DNA of 64,000 bases from Lachancea mirantina (Eukaryota > Ascomycota > Saccharomycetes > Saccharomycetales > Saccharomycetaceae): positions 248,001 to 312,000 of the forward strand of contig LT598468.1 in NCBI GenBank assembly GCA_900074745.1. The letters are read 5' to 3'. The notes beneath the pieces are model-generated. The model was not told where the DNA came from. It made no database searches and saw only the letters and a program-made list of their open reading frames with translations. The translations under genes and the position numbers were made by a program. Of this stretch, positions 8,296 through 19,394 are shown in pieces. How positions within the stretch are numbered: the stretch's first letter is position 1; each line of letters starts with the position of its first letter.

Positions 8296-10236
8296 ATGTT
8301 GTCCGCCAAGTCCGCGCTTCGCACGCTCCGCACGCGCAGCGTCGCCGCCGCGCGTTTCAACTCCACCAAGGTGCAAGGCCAAGTGATCGGTATCGATCTG
8401 GGTACTACCAACTCGGCCGTCGCGGTCATGGAGGGCAAAGTGCCCAAGATCATCGAGAACGCGGAAGGTGCCAGAACCACTCCATCCGTTGTGGCGTTCA
8501 CCAAGGACGGCGAGCGCTTGGTCGGTATTCCAGCCAAGCGCCAAGCCGTCGTCAACCCGGAAAACACTCTCTTTGCCACCAAGCGTTTGATCGGTCGCCG
8601 TTTCGAGGACGCCGAGGTCCAGAGAGACATCAAGCAAGTGCCTTACAAGATCGTCAAGCACTCCAACGGCGACGCCTGGCTCGAGGCCCGTGGCCAGACC
8701 TACTCTCCTTCCCAGATCGGTGGTTTCGTTTTGAACAAGATGAAAGAGACCGCCGAAGCTTACTTGGGCAAGAACGTGAAAAACGCGGTCGTCACCGTGC
8801 CCGCTTACTTCAACGACTCCCAAAGACAGGCCACCAAGGACGCTGGTCAAATCGTGGGCTTGAACGTGCTCCGTGTCGTCAACGAGCCTACCGCCGCTGC
8901 TTTGGCGTACGGTCTTGAAAAATCCGACACCAAGGTCGTTGCCGTCTTCGATTTGGGTGGTGGTACTTTCGATATTTCCATCTTGGACATCGACAACGGT
9001 GTCTTCGAAGTCAAGTCCACCAACGGTGACACTCACTTGGGTGGTGAGGACTTTGACATTTTCTTGCTAAGAGAAATCGTCCAAGCCTTCAAGAAGGAAT
9101 CCGGCATCGACCTACAGAACGACCGTATGGCCATCCAAAGAATCAGAGAGGCCGCCGAAAAGGCCAAGATCGAGTTGTCTTCCACCGTGGCCACCGAGAT
9201 CAACTTGCCTTTCATCACGGCCGACGCCTCCGGTCCTAAGCACATCAACATGAAGTTCACCAGAGCTCAATTCGAATCTCTCACCGAGCCTCTCATCAAG
9301 AGGACCGTCGACCCAGTCAAGAAGGCCTTGAAGGACGCCAACTTGAGCACTTCCGATGTCTCGGACGTTATCCTTGTCGGTGGTATGTCTAGAATGCCAA
9401 AGGTTGTTGAAACCGTCAAGCAGCTATTCGGCAAGGAGCCTTCGAAGGCCGTCAACCCAGACGAAGCCGTCGCTATTGGTGCCGCCATCCAAGGTGCCGT
9501 CTTGGCCGGTGAAGTCACCGACGTCTTGTTGTTGGATGTCACCCCATTGTCTCTCGGTATTGAAACTTTGGGTGGTGTCTTTACCAGATTGATCCCAAGA
9601 AACACTACCATTCCAACCAAGAAGTCCCAAATCTTTTCTACTGCCGCTGCCGGTCAAACTTCTGTTGAAATCAGAGTTTTCCAAGGTGAAAGAGAGTTGG
9701 TGAGAGACAACAAATTGATTGGTAACTTCACTTTGTCCGGTATCCCACCTGCTCCAAAGGGTGTTCCTCAAATCGAAGTCTCCTTCGACATTGACGCCGA
9801 TGGTATCATCAACGTCTCTGCCAGGGACAAGGCTTCCAACAAGGACGCTTCCATCACCGTTGCTGGTTCTTCTGGTCTTTCTGACTCTGAAATCGAGCAA
9901 ATGGTCAACGATGCTGAGAAGTACAGAGAACAGGATGAAATCAAAAAGAAGGCCATTGAGAACGCCAACAAGGCCGACCAACTTGCCAACGACACTGAAA
10001 GCTCTTTGAAGGAGTTCGAAGCCAAGTTGGACAAGGCCGAGGCTCAGAAGGTCAAGGACCAAATCACCTCTCTAAGAGAGATTGTTGCCAGAGTTCAATC
10101 TGGTGAGGAAGTCGATGCCGAGGACTTGAAGACCAAGACCGACGAGCTCCAAACTGCCTCCATGAAATTGTTCGAGCAAATGTACAAGAACGACTCTTCC
10201 AGCAATGCGGAAGGTAACGGAGAACCAAAGCAGTAA
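8296..10236 (+). CDS. SSC1: Mitochondrial matrix Hsp70
   Basis: 646 aa. ATP-driven motor of the presequence translocase (with Tim44 and the Pam subunits) and the main folding chaperone of the mitochondrial matrix. Residues 1-23 are a basic, acid-free presequence ([20 protein letters not shown]). Hsp70 motifs follow: [10 protein letters not shown] at about 31, the phosphate-loop DLGGGTFD at about 220, and a substrate-binding domain from about 410. The C-terminal helix lid ends in a Ser/Asn/Gln-rich tail. Codon use is strongly biased, as in highly expressed yeast genes. The start is the ATG at 8296; the frame is open 17 codons further upstream but without ATG. Lies divergently from YMD8. Confidence 0.98.
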   Translation: MLSAKSALRTLRTRSVAAARFNSTKVQGQVIGIDLGTTNSAVAVMEGKVPKIIENAEGARTTPSVVAFTKDGERLVGIPAKRQAVVNPENTLFATKRLIGRRFEDAEVQRDIKQVPYKIVKHSNGDAWLEARGQTYSPSQIGGFVLNKMKETAEAYLGKNVKNAVVTVPAYFNDSQRQATKDAGQIVGLNVLRVVNEPTAAALAYGLEKSDTKVVAVFDLGGGTFDISILDIDNGVFEVKSTNGDTHLGGEDFDIFLLREIVQAFKKESGIDLQNDRMAIQRIREAAEKAKIELSSTVATEINLPFITADASGPKHINMKFTRAQFESLTEPLIKRTVDPVKKALKDANLSTSDVSDVILVGGMSRMPKVVETVKQLFGKEPSKAVNPDEAVAIGAAIQGAVLAGEVTDVLLLDVTPLSLGIETLGGVFTRLIPRNTTIPTKKSQIFSTAAAGQTSVEIRVFQGERELVRDNKLIGNFTLSGIPPAPKGVPQIEVSFDIDADGIINVSARDKASNKDASITVAGSSGLSDSEIEQMVNDAEKYREQDEIKKKAIENANKADQLANDTESSLKEFEAKLDKAEAQKVKDQITSLREIVARVQSGEEVDAEDLKTKTDELQTASMKLFEQMYKNDSSSNAEGNGEPKQ

Positions 10237-10800
10237 GCTAGTAGCTCCTTTTCCTAGCCTTTTCCTCATGAAGAGGACGTGCGGTATTGGGAAATAAGAA
10301 AAATCGAAGATTGCGAGTGCTTCCACATGCCGTATTCCTCCACCTTGTACTTAAACAATCACGATGTGCTCGTTGTGGTAACGATTTACCAAACTATGAT
10401 TGATCCTAAACTCACGAAATGACAAGTCTACTATGTCGTTATTCCCGGCCATATCTATCTTTTGTTGTTATTATGACGACTACACATTGAAATGAAAACC
10501 CCTCCAAAAAATCATGAGGTGCTACTTACGATGTCTCTAGCACATAGCCGGAAACTCCGCTTGTATAAACTTGTATATAGGTTTCCTAATAAATTACAGG
10601 TCGGTATCTTAATAGCATAATTTAAGCTGTGTTCTTTGGCCTAATCTTTTGTTTTATATGTCTTTTTACGGGTGACCACTTTTCCATCTTCATCAGGGGA
10701 AAGAAGGTCAATTCTGGCAGCTAATAAACTTCTGCTGAACAACTGAGCTTAAAGGCAGGAGTCGGATTTTCACAAACCGGTGTGATAATTAGGTGAACAA
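10237..10800. other. Intergenic region SSC1-VPS55
   Basis: 564 bp between two plus-strand genes: SSC1 terminator and VPS55 promoter. No ORF, RNA gene or striking repeat was seen. Confidence 0.6.
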
Positions 10801-11286
10801 ATGGCGTTGAAAGTTTCACCTTTGACCAAGATCATTTCTTTGTCTGGTTTCTTGGCTCTTGGGTTTTTGCTGGTGATTCTCAGCTGTGCGCTCTTCCACA
10901 ACTATTATCCTTTATTTGACAGTATGTGGCTCCACTAAAGCACGACTAGTGTTTCTATATTACTAACTTTGTTTCCCACTACAGTTTTGATCTTCCTGAT
11001 AGCTCCAATCCCCAATGCACTTTTCAATAAAAGGAATTTCGAATCGAGTGATTTCATGAATGAGTCGACGGGCGGCGCACAGGACGTGGGCCATTTCTTT
11101 ACGGGTGTTTTTGTAACAAGCGGCCTGGCGCTTCCTGTGGTTTTGTATCATTGCCAGCTTATCAACCACCTCAGCTGCATCATGAGCACGGCGGGTGGTG
11201 TTATCATATATTCGAGCATCATCGTATTTTCGTGGTTTTTCAACAGTGGATTCGACGATGAAGAAGATGGTTTGTTTGGGTACTAA
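10801..11286 (+). CDS. VPS55: Vps55, late-endosome to vacuole sorting membrane protein (one intron)
   Basis: Spliced product of 140 aa from exons 10801-10921 and 10985-11286. Four hydrophobic segments. With Vps68 it forms a membrane complex that controls cargo transit from late endosome to vacuole; homologue of human LEPROT/OB-RGRP. Exon 1 encodes KVSPLTKIISLSGFLALGF, and exon 2 resumes with ILIFLIAPIPNALFN, nearly identical to the yeast protein. The junction splits an Ile codon. Exon 2 on its own has no suitable start, so splicing is needed. Tandem with SSC1. Confidence 0.95.
10922..10984 (+). other. Spliceosomal intron of VPS55 (63 nt)
   Basis: Donor GTATGT, branch point TACTAAC at 10971-10977, acceptor CAG at 10982-10984. 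The short branch-to-acceptor distance is typical of compact yeast introns. Confidence 0.95.
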
Positions 11287-12079
11287 AACTACAAGACTCA
11301 ACCAGCACTATAAGAAGATGTACGTGTTTGTAAGTAGCCAATGAATGCCAGTACTGTAAGAGTATACTTTTCGAGAGAACAACTGAACAACGTCATACCT
11401 TAACACAAAAAGTGCTGCTTGCGCCAAAAAAGCAAGCGTTAGTCAGTATCCTAATGGCCACGCTTGGACACAAACATTTAAGCATTTAATCCGTCCAGGG
11501 CGAATAGTCGTCCCTTTCGTATGACTATCAAAACCGGATATCTGCCAAAACAGTTTTCACCAAGACAGAAATTTTAATGACACATATGAGCACTTATAAA
11601 TTACGTACATTTGTTGCATACCGTCGGAATGGTAATTTAGAGACTTCGGATTGATTTGAACTTTAATTGACGAGCATCGTCTTTTCTGGACGACAAAAAT
11701 AAGAGAGAAAGCACGAGAAGAGAGCACTCTCGTGTGACCAAAAGAAAGTTACTATCCTGATTTTATCGACTTGATTTAAGGCTATCAGTTTTCTGACCCG
11801 TCTACTAAAATGTTTGAATTTAGCTAAAAAGATTCTACAAATGATACTTTTGATGAGAGCGATGTCACCGTTCAAACCTAGAACCACGTGACTGCTCACA
11901 GGTCATCGCGAAGATCATCTAAGGAAAAGTGATTTCTTATCACCAAGAGTATCAGAATACCCCCCGGAGTTACTCGCCAGGCGAATAGAGCTGGCAGCTC
12001 ATTTTGAGGACTATCCGAGTCGATATTGATTGGAAGCGTGCCGAGATTAGTATTGTCAGAAAATTAAGCGTTCAAAAGA
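11287..12079. other. Intergenic region VPS55-PIB1
   Basis: 793 bp between two plus-strand genes. A CACGTG box lies at 11885, about 190 bp before PIB1. A 78-codon minus-strand frame here starts only with GTG and is not called. Nothing else recognised. Confidence 0.55.
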
Positions 12080-12982
12080 ATGTCAGGTGAGCCGGAATTC
12101 GTCAACAACGTAGCTCGGTGGCAGCCCGATGAACTGGTATACAACTGCTTAAATTGTGAGGTCAAGTTCATGTTTCTGGTGCGAAAGCACCACTGTCGAT
12201 GCTGCGGCGGCATTTTCTGCGGTCCCTGCTCCACCAAGTTTCTCTGGTACGACAGAAAACGGGTAAAGGTTGTCAGCAGGAAAGACGGGGTCGCAGATTC
12301 TGAGTTCCCACCATATCGAACCTGCACATCCTGTTATTACACCCTCGCCAGGATGAAACTGTTACTCTCACCCTGGGGAGAACGTCTTCGTCCCTCGGGG
12401 CCTGACGTTTTCACGACAACGGCAAATCAAGACTCCTCCAGGTTAGCTCCACAGTCGGCGTCGTCGGCGTCATCTGCGCGGCTTAACGAGTTCTTCAAAA
12501 ACAACCAAGTGATGGAGAACGTTAGAGAAACCAGCAGTGAATGTAGCAGCGCCGTTGCCCATGCAAGGAATAACTGCTCCGACGTCGAGCGCTGTCCCAT
12601 TTGTAATGCCGATTTGACCCGGCTCTCCGATCCTGACTCTTCCACCCACATTATCAAGTGTATTCAGATGGCAGAAACTGCGCAACAACACAACTCGCCT
12701 CCCGGGGACGACGTTGGGAGCCCTACTTATCAAAACAGAATGCTGGTCTACAAGATGCCCGATTCCACCGGCGAATATCACGAAAACGCTGATTTCGCAG
12801 AATGCCCGATATGCTTTGAAGAAATGCTACCGGGCCAAAAAGTTGGAAGGCTCGAATGTCTGTGTATGTTTCACTACGACTGTATCAAGAGCTGGTTTCG
12901 TAAAAAAACTCAGAAACTGAAGAGAGGCACTCTCAAATACGGCGGGAAAAACTTTTGCCCCTTGCATGATGCAGTTTTCTGA
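12080..12982 (+). CDS. PIB1: Pib1-like FYVE-RING ubiquitin ligase of endosome/vacuole
   Basis: 300 aa (yeast Pib1 is 286). The N-terminal FYVE finger, residues about 14-92, has the diagnostic WxxD (WQPD) and the basic RKHHCRCCG patch that binds phosphatidylinositol 3-phosphate, plus the later CTSC pair. A second C2 pair (CPICNADL, about 173) lies in the middle. The C-terminal RING, from CPICFEEM (about 241) through LECLCMFHYDCIKSWF to FCPLHD, recruits the E2. It ubiquitinates cargo on endosomal and vacuolar membranes. It lies next to SSF1, as in the YDR313C-YDR312W pair, with convergent transcription. Confidence 0.95.
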   Translation: MSGEPEFVNNVARWQPDELVYNCLNCEVKFMFLVRKHHCRCCGGIFCGPCSTKFLWYDRKRVKVVSRKDGVADSEFPPYRTCTSCYYTLARMKLLLSPWGERLRPSGPDVFTTTANQDSSRLAPQSASSASSARLNEFFKNNQVMENVRETSSECSSAVAHARNNCSDVERCPICNADLTRLSDPDSSTHIIKCIQMAETAQQHNSPPGDDVGSPTYQNRMLVYKMPDSTGEYHENADFAECPICFEEMLPGQKVGRLECLCMFHYDCIKSWFRKKTQKLKRGTLKYGGKNFCPLHDAVF

Positions 12983-13161
12983 GTTGCCTCGAAACCGCTT
13001 TTCCAGATCACTCATTTTTTGGCTACGAACAAACTTTCAATGTACATTAGATCGAATCGGCGTTATATCTATTCTTTGGAACGATAATATATTATTAATG
13101 GTAATGTACAAATATGTGCTCTTCTTTAAAATTTATGCAGGGATCTTGAGACTCTCTATAT

Positions 13162-14472
13162 TCATTCAATGTCACTGTAAAGGTCGCTGTCGAGATCTTC
13201 GGGCACATCGCTATATGCATTGCTTTCGCCGCTTGAGGAGTCTCCCGACGACTCAGAGCCATTGGCAACAGACCCACCTTCTCCAGCAGCCTCGCGTTGT
13301 CTTCGTCTTTCGAGCTTACGCTGCTTCTTGGCATCCTTTACTTCCTTTTTTCTCGCTATATTTGCTTCTTGTTCCTTCTTTCTCTGCTCCTTCAACCGTT
13401 GTTTTGCAGCATGACGTTTCTCTAGCGCGCGTATTTCTCCGCTCGTCTTCTTCACATACTCGTGATGTAAGACTTTACCCGAACAAATGCCTTCTTCTAT
13501 TTTCAGTAGTTTCAATGTAAGACGTGGTCCCACCTCCGTTAACTTGACTGCCTTCTTCTTTGGGGCAGCTTGCTCTGTTTCCTGAGTGCCCATTTGGCCC
13601 TCTGGTGCGCCTTCCGCGCCGCGATCAGCCACAGATTTCACATGTCTTTTATCTTGCTCAACTACCTTCACGATAGAGTCATCTTCAATTTCACTTTCTG
13701 AGGTATAAGCCCCCACATCGTGATCTAGAATGAGAGAAGAGATGTCGTTTTTCTTATGCAAATTAGGCACAGCTTTGTTCAGCTTGTTCTTCGACTTGTA
13801 GAGCCGTTTGAGGTTTCTGGAAATGTCAACTTCTCTGATGTCAATGGCATAGTGACGCATTGAGATTTCTTGAGTCTCTGCGTCCTTGTTGATCATGAAA
13901 ACACGCTTTATGGAACCCAAATGCGTTCTTGCCGGATTCAAAGGTGGGAACGTGTTCTGAAACATGGAAATGACCACTTTTTCAACGTTTGCCTTTTCTT
14001 TGGCCTCTGCGTCCTCGCCGTTTTGCTTGACACCAAAGCCGTTCAAAACCAACAAGGGCGGACTCATCATGTCCTCTTTGATCAAGTTTTTGGGTCTCTT
14101 TAGAAACTGTTTGATGTCTTTACTCAGCGAATAGTCAAGTACCTGGAATGTTACGGTTGGACCGTGAGGTGCCCTTGCGACCTTTAGCGACACATTACCT
14201 GTCTTCTCCGACTGCGTGAAAATGAACAAATGCGACACACCGAGAGGCCCACACATAACTACGAAATCTTTTAATTTATTCGATTTTCTCTCCCGCAATT
14301 TAACCGCAGTGTGAGGCTGCATCACTTGTCTGAAGTCCTTTACAAGCTGATTCAAAGAATGGTTCCCCATCGACGTTTGTCCAACTCTGATCACCATAGA
14401 CTTTGGAATCTTCTTAGAATCCTCGACATCGAGTTTGACATGAGTTCTGGTCTTCTGTCTCCGCTTAGCCAT
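13162..14472 (-). CDS. SSF1: Ssf1/Ssf2 Brix-domain 60S assembly factor
   Basis: 436 aa. Nucleolar Brix-domain protein required for 27S pre-rRNA processing in early 60S particles, acting with Rrp14 and Rrp15. The Brix domain covers about residues 25-350 (starting KSMVIRVGQTSMGNHSLNQLVKDFRQVM). A basic coiled-coil-like Lys/Arg/Glu-rich segment follows (about 355-400), then an acidic/Ser C-terminal tail. It is divergent from RRP3, and the shared intergenic DNA has RRPE and PAC sites for each gene. A single gene here stands for the yeast SSF1/SSF2 pair. Confidence 0.96.
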   Translation of the reverse strand: MAKRRQKTRTHVKLDVEDSKKIPKSMVIRVGQTSMGNHSLNQLVKDFRQVMQPHTAVKLRERKSNKLKDFVVMCGPLGVSHLFIFTQSEKTGNVSLKVARAPHGPTVTFQVLDYSLSKDIKQFLKRPKNLIKEDMMSPPLLVLNGFGVKQNGEDAEAKEKANVEKVVISMFQNTFPPLNPARTHLGSIKRVFMINKDAETQEISMRHYAIDIREVDISRNLKRLYKSKNKLNKAVPNLHKKNDISSLILDHDVGAYTSESEIEDDSIVKVVEQDKRHVKSVADRGAEGAPEGQMGTQETEQAAPKKKAVKLTEVGPRLTLKLLKIEEGICSGKVLHHEYVKKTSGEIRALEKRHAAKQRLKEQRKKEQEANIARKKEVKDAKKQRKLERRRQREAAGEGGSVANGSESSGDSSSGESNAYSDVPEDLDSDLYSDIE

Positions 14473-14529
14473 TGTTCAAAAGAAGCGTCCAACTGCTTCT
14501 ATTTGGTCCTTCCTTTGAACCTGCTTTGA

Positions 14530-14539
14530 GCGATGAGCT
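14530..14539 (+). promoter_or_regulatory. PAC element (SSF1 side)
   Basis: GCGATGAGCT, a full match to the PAC consensus GCGATGAGMT bound by Dot6/Tod6, 58 bp upstream of the SSF1 ATG. Confidence 0.85.
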
Positions 14540-14557
14540 TTCTCTCAATGCCTTCTC

Positions 14558-14571
14558 AAAAATTTTTTTTT
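14558..14571. promoter_or_regulatory. RRPE-like element (SSF1 side)
   Basis: AAAAATTTTTTTTT, the rRNA-processing element type bound by Stb3, just distal to the PAC element as is typical. Confidence 0.65.
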
Positions 14572-14760
14572 CATCATCCGCTTTGAATTGGTCTTCGATA
14601 AATTGACATGTTTCGTTGATCGGGATAAATGCGTAGAAAATGATAAACTTATGAGATCATGTGATATAAATGCCGTGTATAGTGATAAAGATGACGATGA
14701 TGATATAAGAGCGATTATGTAATATATTGCGCAAGATTACATAATACTTACTTTGAAAAG

Positions 14761-14768
14761 AAAAATTT
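14761..14768. promoter_or_regulatory. RRPE element (RRP3 side)
   Basis: AAAAATTT, preceded by GAAAAG, 94 bp upstream of the RRP3 ATG. Confidence 0.7.
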
Positions 14769-14780
14769 GACGAAAAACGA

Positions 14781-14790
14781 AGCTCATCGC
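14781..14790 (-). promoter_or_regulatory. PAC element (RRP3 side)
   Basis: AGCTCATCGC is the reverse complement of GCGATGAGCT. It lies 65-74 bp before the ATG at 14855, which supports that start over the TTG at 14795. Confidence 0.85.
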
Positions 14791-14854
14791 ATACTTGAAG
14801 CGTGCTAAAGAACTAGTCATAGATAAACGAAAGAAGTGCCAATCTGATAAAGTT

Positions 14855-16339
14855 ATGAGTGGCAAAGTTGTGAAGAAAGTGCGCAATGGTTCTGGGAAGA
14901 ACTCGGAGCTCAAGTCTTTAGTTGAAAAGGTCAAACAGCACACTGCAGCCGACAGGAAAGAGACAGATAATCAAGACGATGAGGAGCCATCTGCCGAAGG
15001 CCAGTCATCAGAGGACGAGTTATTAGATGATGAAGAACCCAAACAGGAAGAAGACGACGATGGGCAGCTTTTCCAATCGTTTTCAGATTTGAATCTTGTT
15101 CCTGAACTAATTGAGGCCTGCGAAAACTTGAAGTACGCTAAACCAACGCCCATTCAGGCCAAAGCCATTCCTCCGGCATTAGAAGGCAGTGACATTATTG
15201 GACTCGCGCAAACTGGGTCTGGTAAAACGGCAGCATTTGCAATTCCGATCTTAAACAAATTATGGCACGAGCAGCAGCCCTATTTTGCATGTGTGCTTGC
15301 TCCTACGAGAGAATTGGCACAACAGATCAAAGAGACATTTGACTCCCTTGGAAGCAGTATGGGCGCGCGCTCGACTTGCATTGTTGGTGGTATGAACATG
15401 ATTGACCAAGCCAGAGATTTGATGCGCAGGCCGCATATTATCATCGCCACACCGGGCAGACTCATGGACCATCTTGAAAACACCAAAGGGTTTTCTCTCC
15501 GGAAACTAAAATTTCTGGTAATGGATGAAGCCGACAGATTGCTTGACATGGAGTTTGGTCCCGTTCTGGACAAAATCTTGAAAGTAATTCCTACGCAGGG
15601 AAGAACGACATACCTATTTTCGGCTACCATGACTTCCAAAATAGACAAATTACAAAGAGCGAGTTTGACGAATCCCGTCAAGTGTGCCGTTTCTACAAAA
15701 TACCAAACCGTCGATACTTTGGTTCAAACGCTCATGGTGGTTCCAGGGGGTCTGAAAAACACTTACTTGATCTACCTCTTGAACGAGTTTATTGGGAAGA
15801 CTATCATAGTATTCACACGTACAAAGGCAAATGCGGAGAGGCTTTCGACCCTTTGTAACTTGCTCGAATTCAGCGCCACCGCTTTGCACGGTGACCTGAA
15901 CCAAAATCAAAGAACAGGTGCCCTGGACTTGTTCAAGGCCGGTAGAAGATCCATCTTAGTTGCAACAGACGTTGCGGCGAGAGGTTTGGATATCCCCTCG
16001 GTGGATATTGTGATTAACTACGACATCCCTGTTGACTCGAAATCATATATCCACAGAGTAGGGAGAACCGCAAGAGCTGGGCGGTCCGGAAAATCTATTT
16101 CGCTTGTTTCGCAATACGACCTAGAATTAATTCTGAGAATTGAAGATGTGCTGGGCCGTAAGCTGCCGAAGGAAAACGTCGACAAAGGTCTGGTGTTATC
16201 TCTAAGGGACACTGTGGACAAAGCAAATGGTGAGGTCGTAATTGAGCTTAATAGAAGGAATAAAGAGAAGATCGCCAGAGGCAAAGGAAGAAGAGGAAGA
16301 ATGGCTTTTAAAGAAAACATGGATCGTGAAGAACAATAA
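14855..16339 (+). CDS. RRP3: DEAD-box RNA helicase Rrp3 (18S rRNA maturation)
   Basis: 494 aa. ATP-dependent RNA helicase for pre-18S rRNA cleavages in the small-subunit processome. An acidic N-terminal region is followed by the Q motif (near 100), motif I AQTGSGKT (about 117), motif II DEAD (about 222), motif III SAT (about 254) and motif [12 protein letters not shown] (about 405). A basic tail (ARGKGRRGR) ends the protein. The helicase core is nearly identical to yeast Rrp3. The start is ATG 14855 (MSGKVVKKV); the frame is open 20 codons further upstream but only from a TTG abutting the PAC element. Convergent with TFB1. Confidence 0.97.
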   Translation: MSGKVVKKVRNGSGKNSELKSLVEKVKQHTAADRKETDNQDDEEPSAEGQSSEDELLDDEEPKQEEDDDGQLFQSFSDLNLVPELIEACENLKYAKPTPIQAKAIPPALEGSDIIGLAQTGSGKTAAFAIPILNKLWHEQQPYFACVLAPTRELAQQIKETFDSLGSSMGARSTCIVGGMNMIDQARDLMRRPHIIIATPGRLMDHLENTKGFSLRKLKFLVMDEADRLLDMEFGPVLDKILKVIPTQGRTTYLFSATMTSKIDKLQRASLTNPVKCAVSTKYQTVDTLVQTLMVVPGGLKNTYLIYLLNEFIGKTIIVFTRTKANAERLSTLCNLLEFSATALHGDLNQNQRTGALDLFKAGRRSILVATDVAARGLDIPSVDIVINYDIPVDSKSYIHRVGRTARAGRSGKSISLVSQYDLELILRIEDVLGRKLPKENVDKGLVLSLRDTVDKANGEVVIELNRRNKEKIARGKGRRGRMAFKENMDREEQ

Positions 16340-16448
16340 TCTGGGTGGTCATCTATAAAGAGTCTCATGCAAAATGAATTTGGTCCATTGCCGGAAAATT
16401 AGCCTTTTCATACGGTCTCTCTATTACCTTTATCGCACTAGAGATAAT

Positions 16449-18302
16449 TTATCGAACGTCAATTACTGCTGGAGATCCGGCCTCTAGAAGAGCGTTCTCA
16501 TATTTTTGTTTAGCAAGATGCAGTGAGCCCAGCACGGGTTTGAGAAGAGCATCGCAAGTGGAAACTAAAGCGTCGTGTTTGCCACCGTCTTCTGTTTCCA
16601 CCTTCGATAAAAGGTCAGAGATCTTTTCCGTACACTTGATAAGATAGTTGTATAGCTTCCGTACTGTCCCAGCCTGTCGTGGTTCACCGCTTTGAAAATG
16701 AATGTAGAAATGTTTGACAAACTCGCAACAAGTTCCATGTAGAGCTCGGCAACTTTCCAAAAGATCGGGAGGGAGCGGGGTTTTGGGTTCTTCTGAGTTG
16801 TCGAGCACCTTGGTTCCAGAATGTCCCCCGATAAAAACACTCTCGTTAGTATTCCGCACCTGTTTTGCATTGGTTTTCACTGCCTTGACGATTTTTGAAT
16901 TGGCTACGCTGTTCGCATTACCATCTGTGGTCACCTTACTCAATTCGATATGGTTCATAAGGCCATTTACTAACGTGTCAATACCTTTTTTGACATCCTC
17001 GTCGTTGACTTTCCCATTGGCTTTATTGGAATCGACGTTTTGGGCCAAGTTTGTCTTTCTTTCGATCATGATTCTTCTCTTTAAATGCAATTCGGTGTAA
17101 GACGCAACCTCGTCGTCCTCTAAATCGCTATATGCAAGCTCATCGCGCTCCTCTCTATCCAAATCATCGGCCGATAAATGAGATCTCGAATACTCATTTT
17201 CTAGCGACTTGATCATTTTTTCACTCAGTCTATTCATACCCTTGAGAATATCAATCACACCATCGCTACTTCCGTTTTCATCTATTCCAGGAATCATGGT
17301 AAAATCAGGTCGATTTCCGCGTCGCTGAGGATCGTCTTGAATGTTTCCTTCTAAGTCAATGAGCTTCTTGACAGGATGAAGTAACAGCTCGTCGTCCTTT
17401 CTGTCGAACTCCTGGTCCAAAGTCAAGTATCTATCGATAATCATGTCACCTCGATCGTTTTGCATAATTCGCTCTCCTCTAAGTTTACGAAACAATTTGG
17501 ATGAGAAGAAGCGCGCCCAAAATTCTTGCTCTCTAAAATTCTTGGGCACATTATCGTCATAAGCCTTCTTGACAATGGGGTAGGTTTGGAAAATCGTTAA
17601 TATCTTTTCACGGGAAACGCTGACATTAACTTTGTTGTCTGACGATGCCACGGGCTTAATTGTAGACAGAACGTTATAAGGGCCAGTTCTTTGTGACGTT
17701 GTAAGCGCAAAAGCTCGAAGCAGCGGTACTCTTGTAGACCAAAATTCATGGGGAGGGAGCCCCGAATTTATTACAGTCTCCTGAAACACTTTCATAAGCT
17801 TTTTATTTTCTCGCAGAAGCGACTGTTGCAGTTTCAAGTTGGTGAGCAACTTCTCACGAGAAAGCGAATCGTCTAGTGTGGAAGTGTTGATTAAAGGAGC
17901 TGTTTCCGAAAGTGCAGGCCCCATGCTTGATTCTTTACGTTTTTTCTCCTCGTAAATCTCTTCGTCCTTGTAACGTGCTATAATTGTCTGCAAGGTTTCC
18001 TTAATGTTGTCCATGACCGTTCTGTTGTTGAACGAAAAGACATGACTTGGCGGAGCAGGTTTAACGTCATTGCTCTCGTTATCTTTGACTTTTTTGGTTG
18101 TCTCCGATTTACCTACTAGCCGCAACATCATCTTTTCACTTGTGTTGGGTGTCGCTTGCAGCTTGTCGATGGTGTCCAGCGCTATCTTGTGCGTTTTGTC
18201 TCCATCGGTAGACCTCCAGACAATTTCCACTGGGGAGACTTCCTCATTGATGGCTAAGATACCAGATACCTTTTTGAAGACAGCAGCACCTGAATGAGAC
18301 AT
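16449..18302 (-). CDS. TFB1: TFIIH core subunit Tfb1 (p62)
   Basis: 617 aa. Core TFIIH subunit for RNA polymerase II initiation and nucleotide excision repair. The N-terminal PH-like domain (residues 1 to about 115, MSHSGAAVFKKVSGIL...) binds TFIIE, Rad2/Rad4 and activators. Two BSD domains follow: about 155-205 (PPHEFWSTRVPLLRAF) and about 225-285 (EQEFWARFFSSKLFRKL). The C-terminal part includes the LLESCRALHGTCCEFVKHFY helix conserved in yeast Tfb1. Divergent from SSZ1 with a 1.1 kb spacer. Confidence 0.97.
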   Translation of the reverse strand: MSHSGAAVFKKVSGILAINEEVSPVEIVWRSTDGDKTHKIALDTIDKLQATPNTSEKMMLRLVGKSETTKKVKDNESNDVKPAPPSHVFSFNNRTVMDNIKETLQTIIARYKDEEIYEEKKRKESSMGPALSETAPLINTSTLDDSLSREKLLTNLKLQQSLLRENKKLMKVFQETVINSGLPPHEFWSTRVPLLRAFALTTSQRTGPYNVLSTIKPVASSDNKVNVSVSREKILTIFQTYPIVKKAYDDNVPKNFREQEFWARFFSSKLFRKLRGERIMQNDRGDMIIDRYLTLDQEFDRKDDELLLHPVKKLIDLEGNIQDDPQRRGNRPDFTMIPGIDENGSSDGVIDILKGMNRLSEKMIKSLENEYSRSHLSADDLDREERDELAYSDLEDDEVASYTELHLKRRIMIERKTNLAQNVDSNKANGKVNDEDVKKGIDTLVNGLMNHIELSKVTTDGNANSVANSKIVKAVKTNAKQVRNTNESVFIGGHSGTKVLDNSEEPKTPLPPDLLESCRALHGTCCEFVKHFYIHFQSGEPRQAGTVRKLYNYLIKCTEKISDLLSKVETEDGGKHDALVSTCDALLKPVLGSLHLAKQKYENALLEAGSPAVIDVR

Positions 18303-19394
18303 CCCAGGAGTGGCGATCTATGCGGCGATTTATAAGGTTCAGCAGGTTAAGTGATGCCATTGTTGTAATAATGAATATTGATCTTGATGAAAAAATATAT
18401 CACGTGACTAAAACACGAATGTCACCTGCTACATTTTCTACGACAACTGCGTGACTTGCCGTACTGTTTTGCGCTAAACTGAAGAAGAGCCAAGTTATTG
18501 CCCAAAACCCCGGCAGCTCAACCTTGTAGTAGAGTAGCATATTAAGAGCTAACCATTTAGAGAGCTTCACAATTACTTTTTAAATTTCAGTTTTGTTATG
18601 ATTGAAATATGTCAACTGGTCACGTGATTCCTGTGTCATTTCTCATTCCCTACCGGATAATTTACTATTGCGCTTCAATATTTTATGGTTTACTGAGAAA
18701 TACCAACCCTTCCTTCACTTCACCCTCTTCTTTAGGGTGTTTGTCGTATGGTGGCTGTTGCAGGGACGAAAATATGCGAACAACAGCCGCGATGCATATT
18801 TTCTGAAGTAAACACGAAAATCAAGATACTGCCAACCCATTGCTTCTTCTTTGCTTTCTCTTGGACGGACCTCTTTTCACTCAGAGTGTATGCCACGGAA
18901 CCACTGATCTCATTGTGGTTTGATACTTGGATAGATACGTCGCAAACACATACCAAAAATGACAGACACAGGAAAGAGTTCCCTCACCTTTGAAATCATA
19001 ACAAGTATGATTTCATTATATAGCGGTTTATGAAATTACAGGCACATACGCGCACACCCTCACACGCGCATAAAGGTATATATTAGCGTGTTGATATGAA
19101 AAGTCTGGAAAATCGCTGAAAAATCACAGAATTTCATTTTTAGGGGGTAATTTAAAGATGACCAAAACAAACATAAAAAGAAGTTGATAGACTGGGCTGG
19201 CTTTTGCTATCGTCAGCTTCGTCATAAACTTCATGAGCCCGTGCGTCAGACTGGAGATAGTTTGACTATATTGATAATCACTATTAACGGGTAATTTTAT
19301 AGAGTGCTTCCGGTTAGAAAATTTTTCCATTTCTAGGTTGGTATCTCATCGAACTGGCGATTGAGTTCAAGAATACACGCGAAAACTCGAGATA
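18303..19394. other. Divergent intergenic region TFB1-SSZ1
   Basis: 1092 bp between divergent genes. CACGTG boxes lie at 18401 (about 100 bp before TFB1) and 18621. A C/A-rich stretch at 19054-19065 weakly resembles a Rap1 site and could serve SSZ1. Small ORFs on both strands lack coding character; no RNA gene recognised. Confidence 0.5.

Larger units (their letters stand above)
14473..14854. other. Divergent SSF1-RRP3 promoter region
   Basis: 382 bp controlling two ribosome-biogenesis genes. It contains two PAC and two RRPE elements, listed separately, one pair near each gene. Confidence 0.75.

Noticed and set aside
8170-10062. Long antisense frames opposite SSC1
   Set aside because: Shadows of the strongly codon-biased SSC1 coding strand; no independent support.
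11663-11899. 78-codon minus-strand frame between VPS55 and PIB1
   Set aside because: Starts only at GTG, resembles no known family, and overlaps the PIB1 promoter region.
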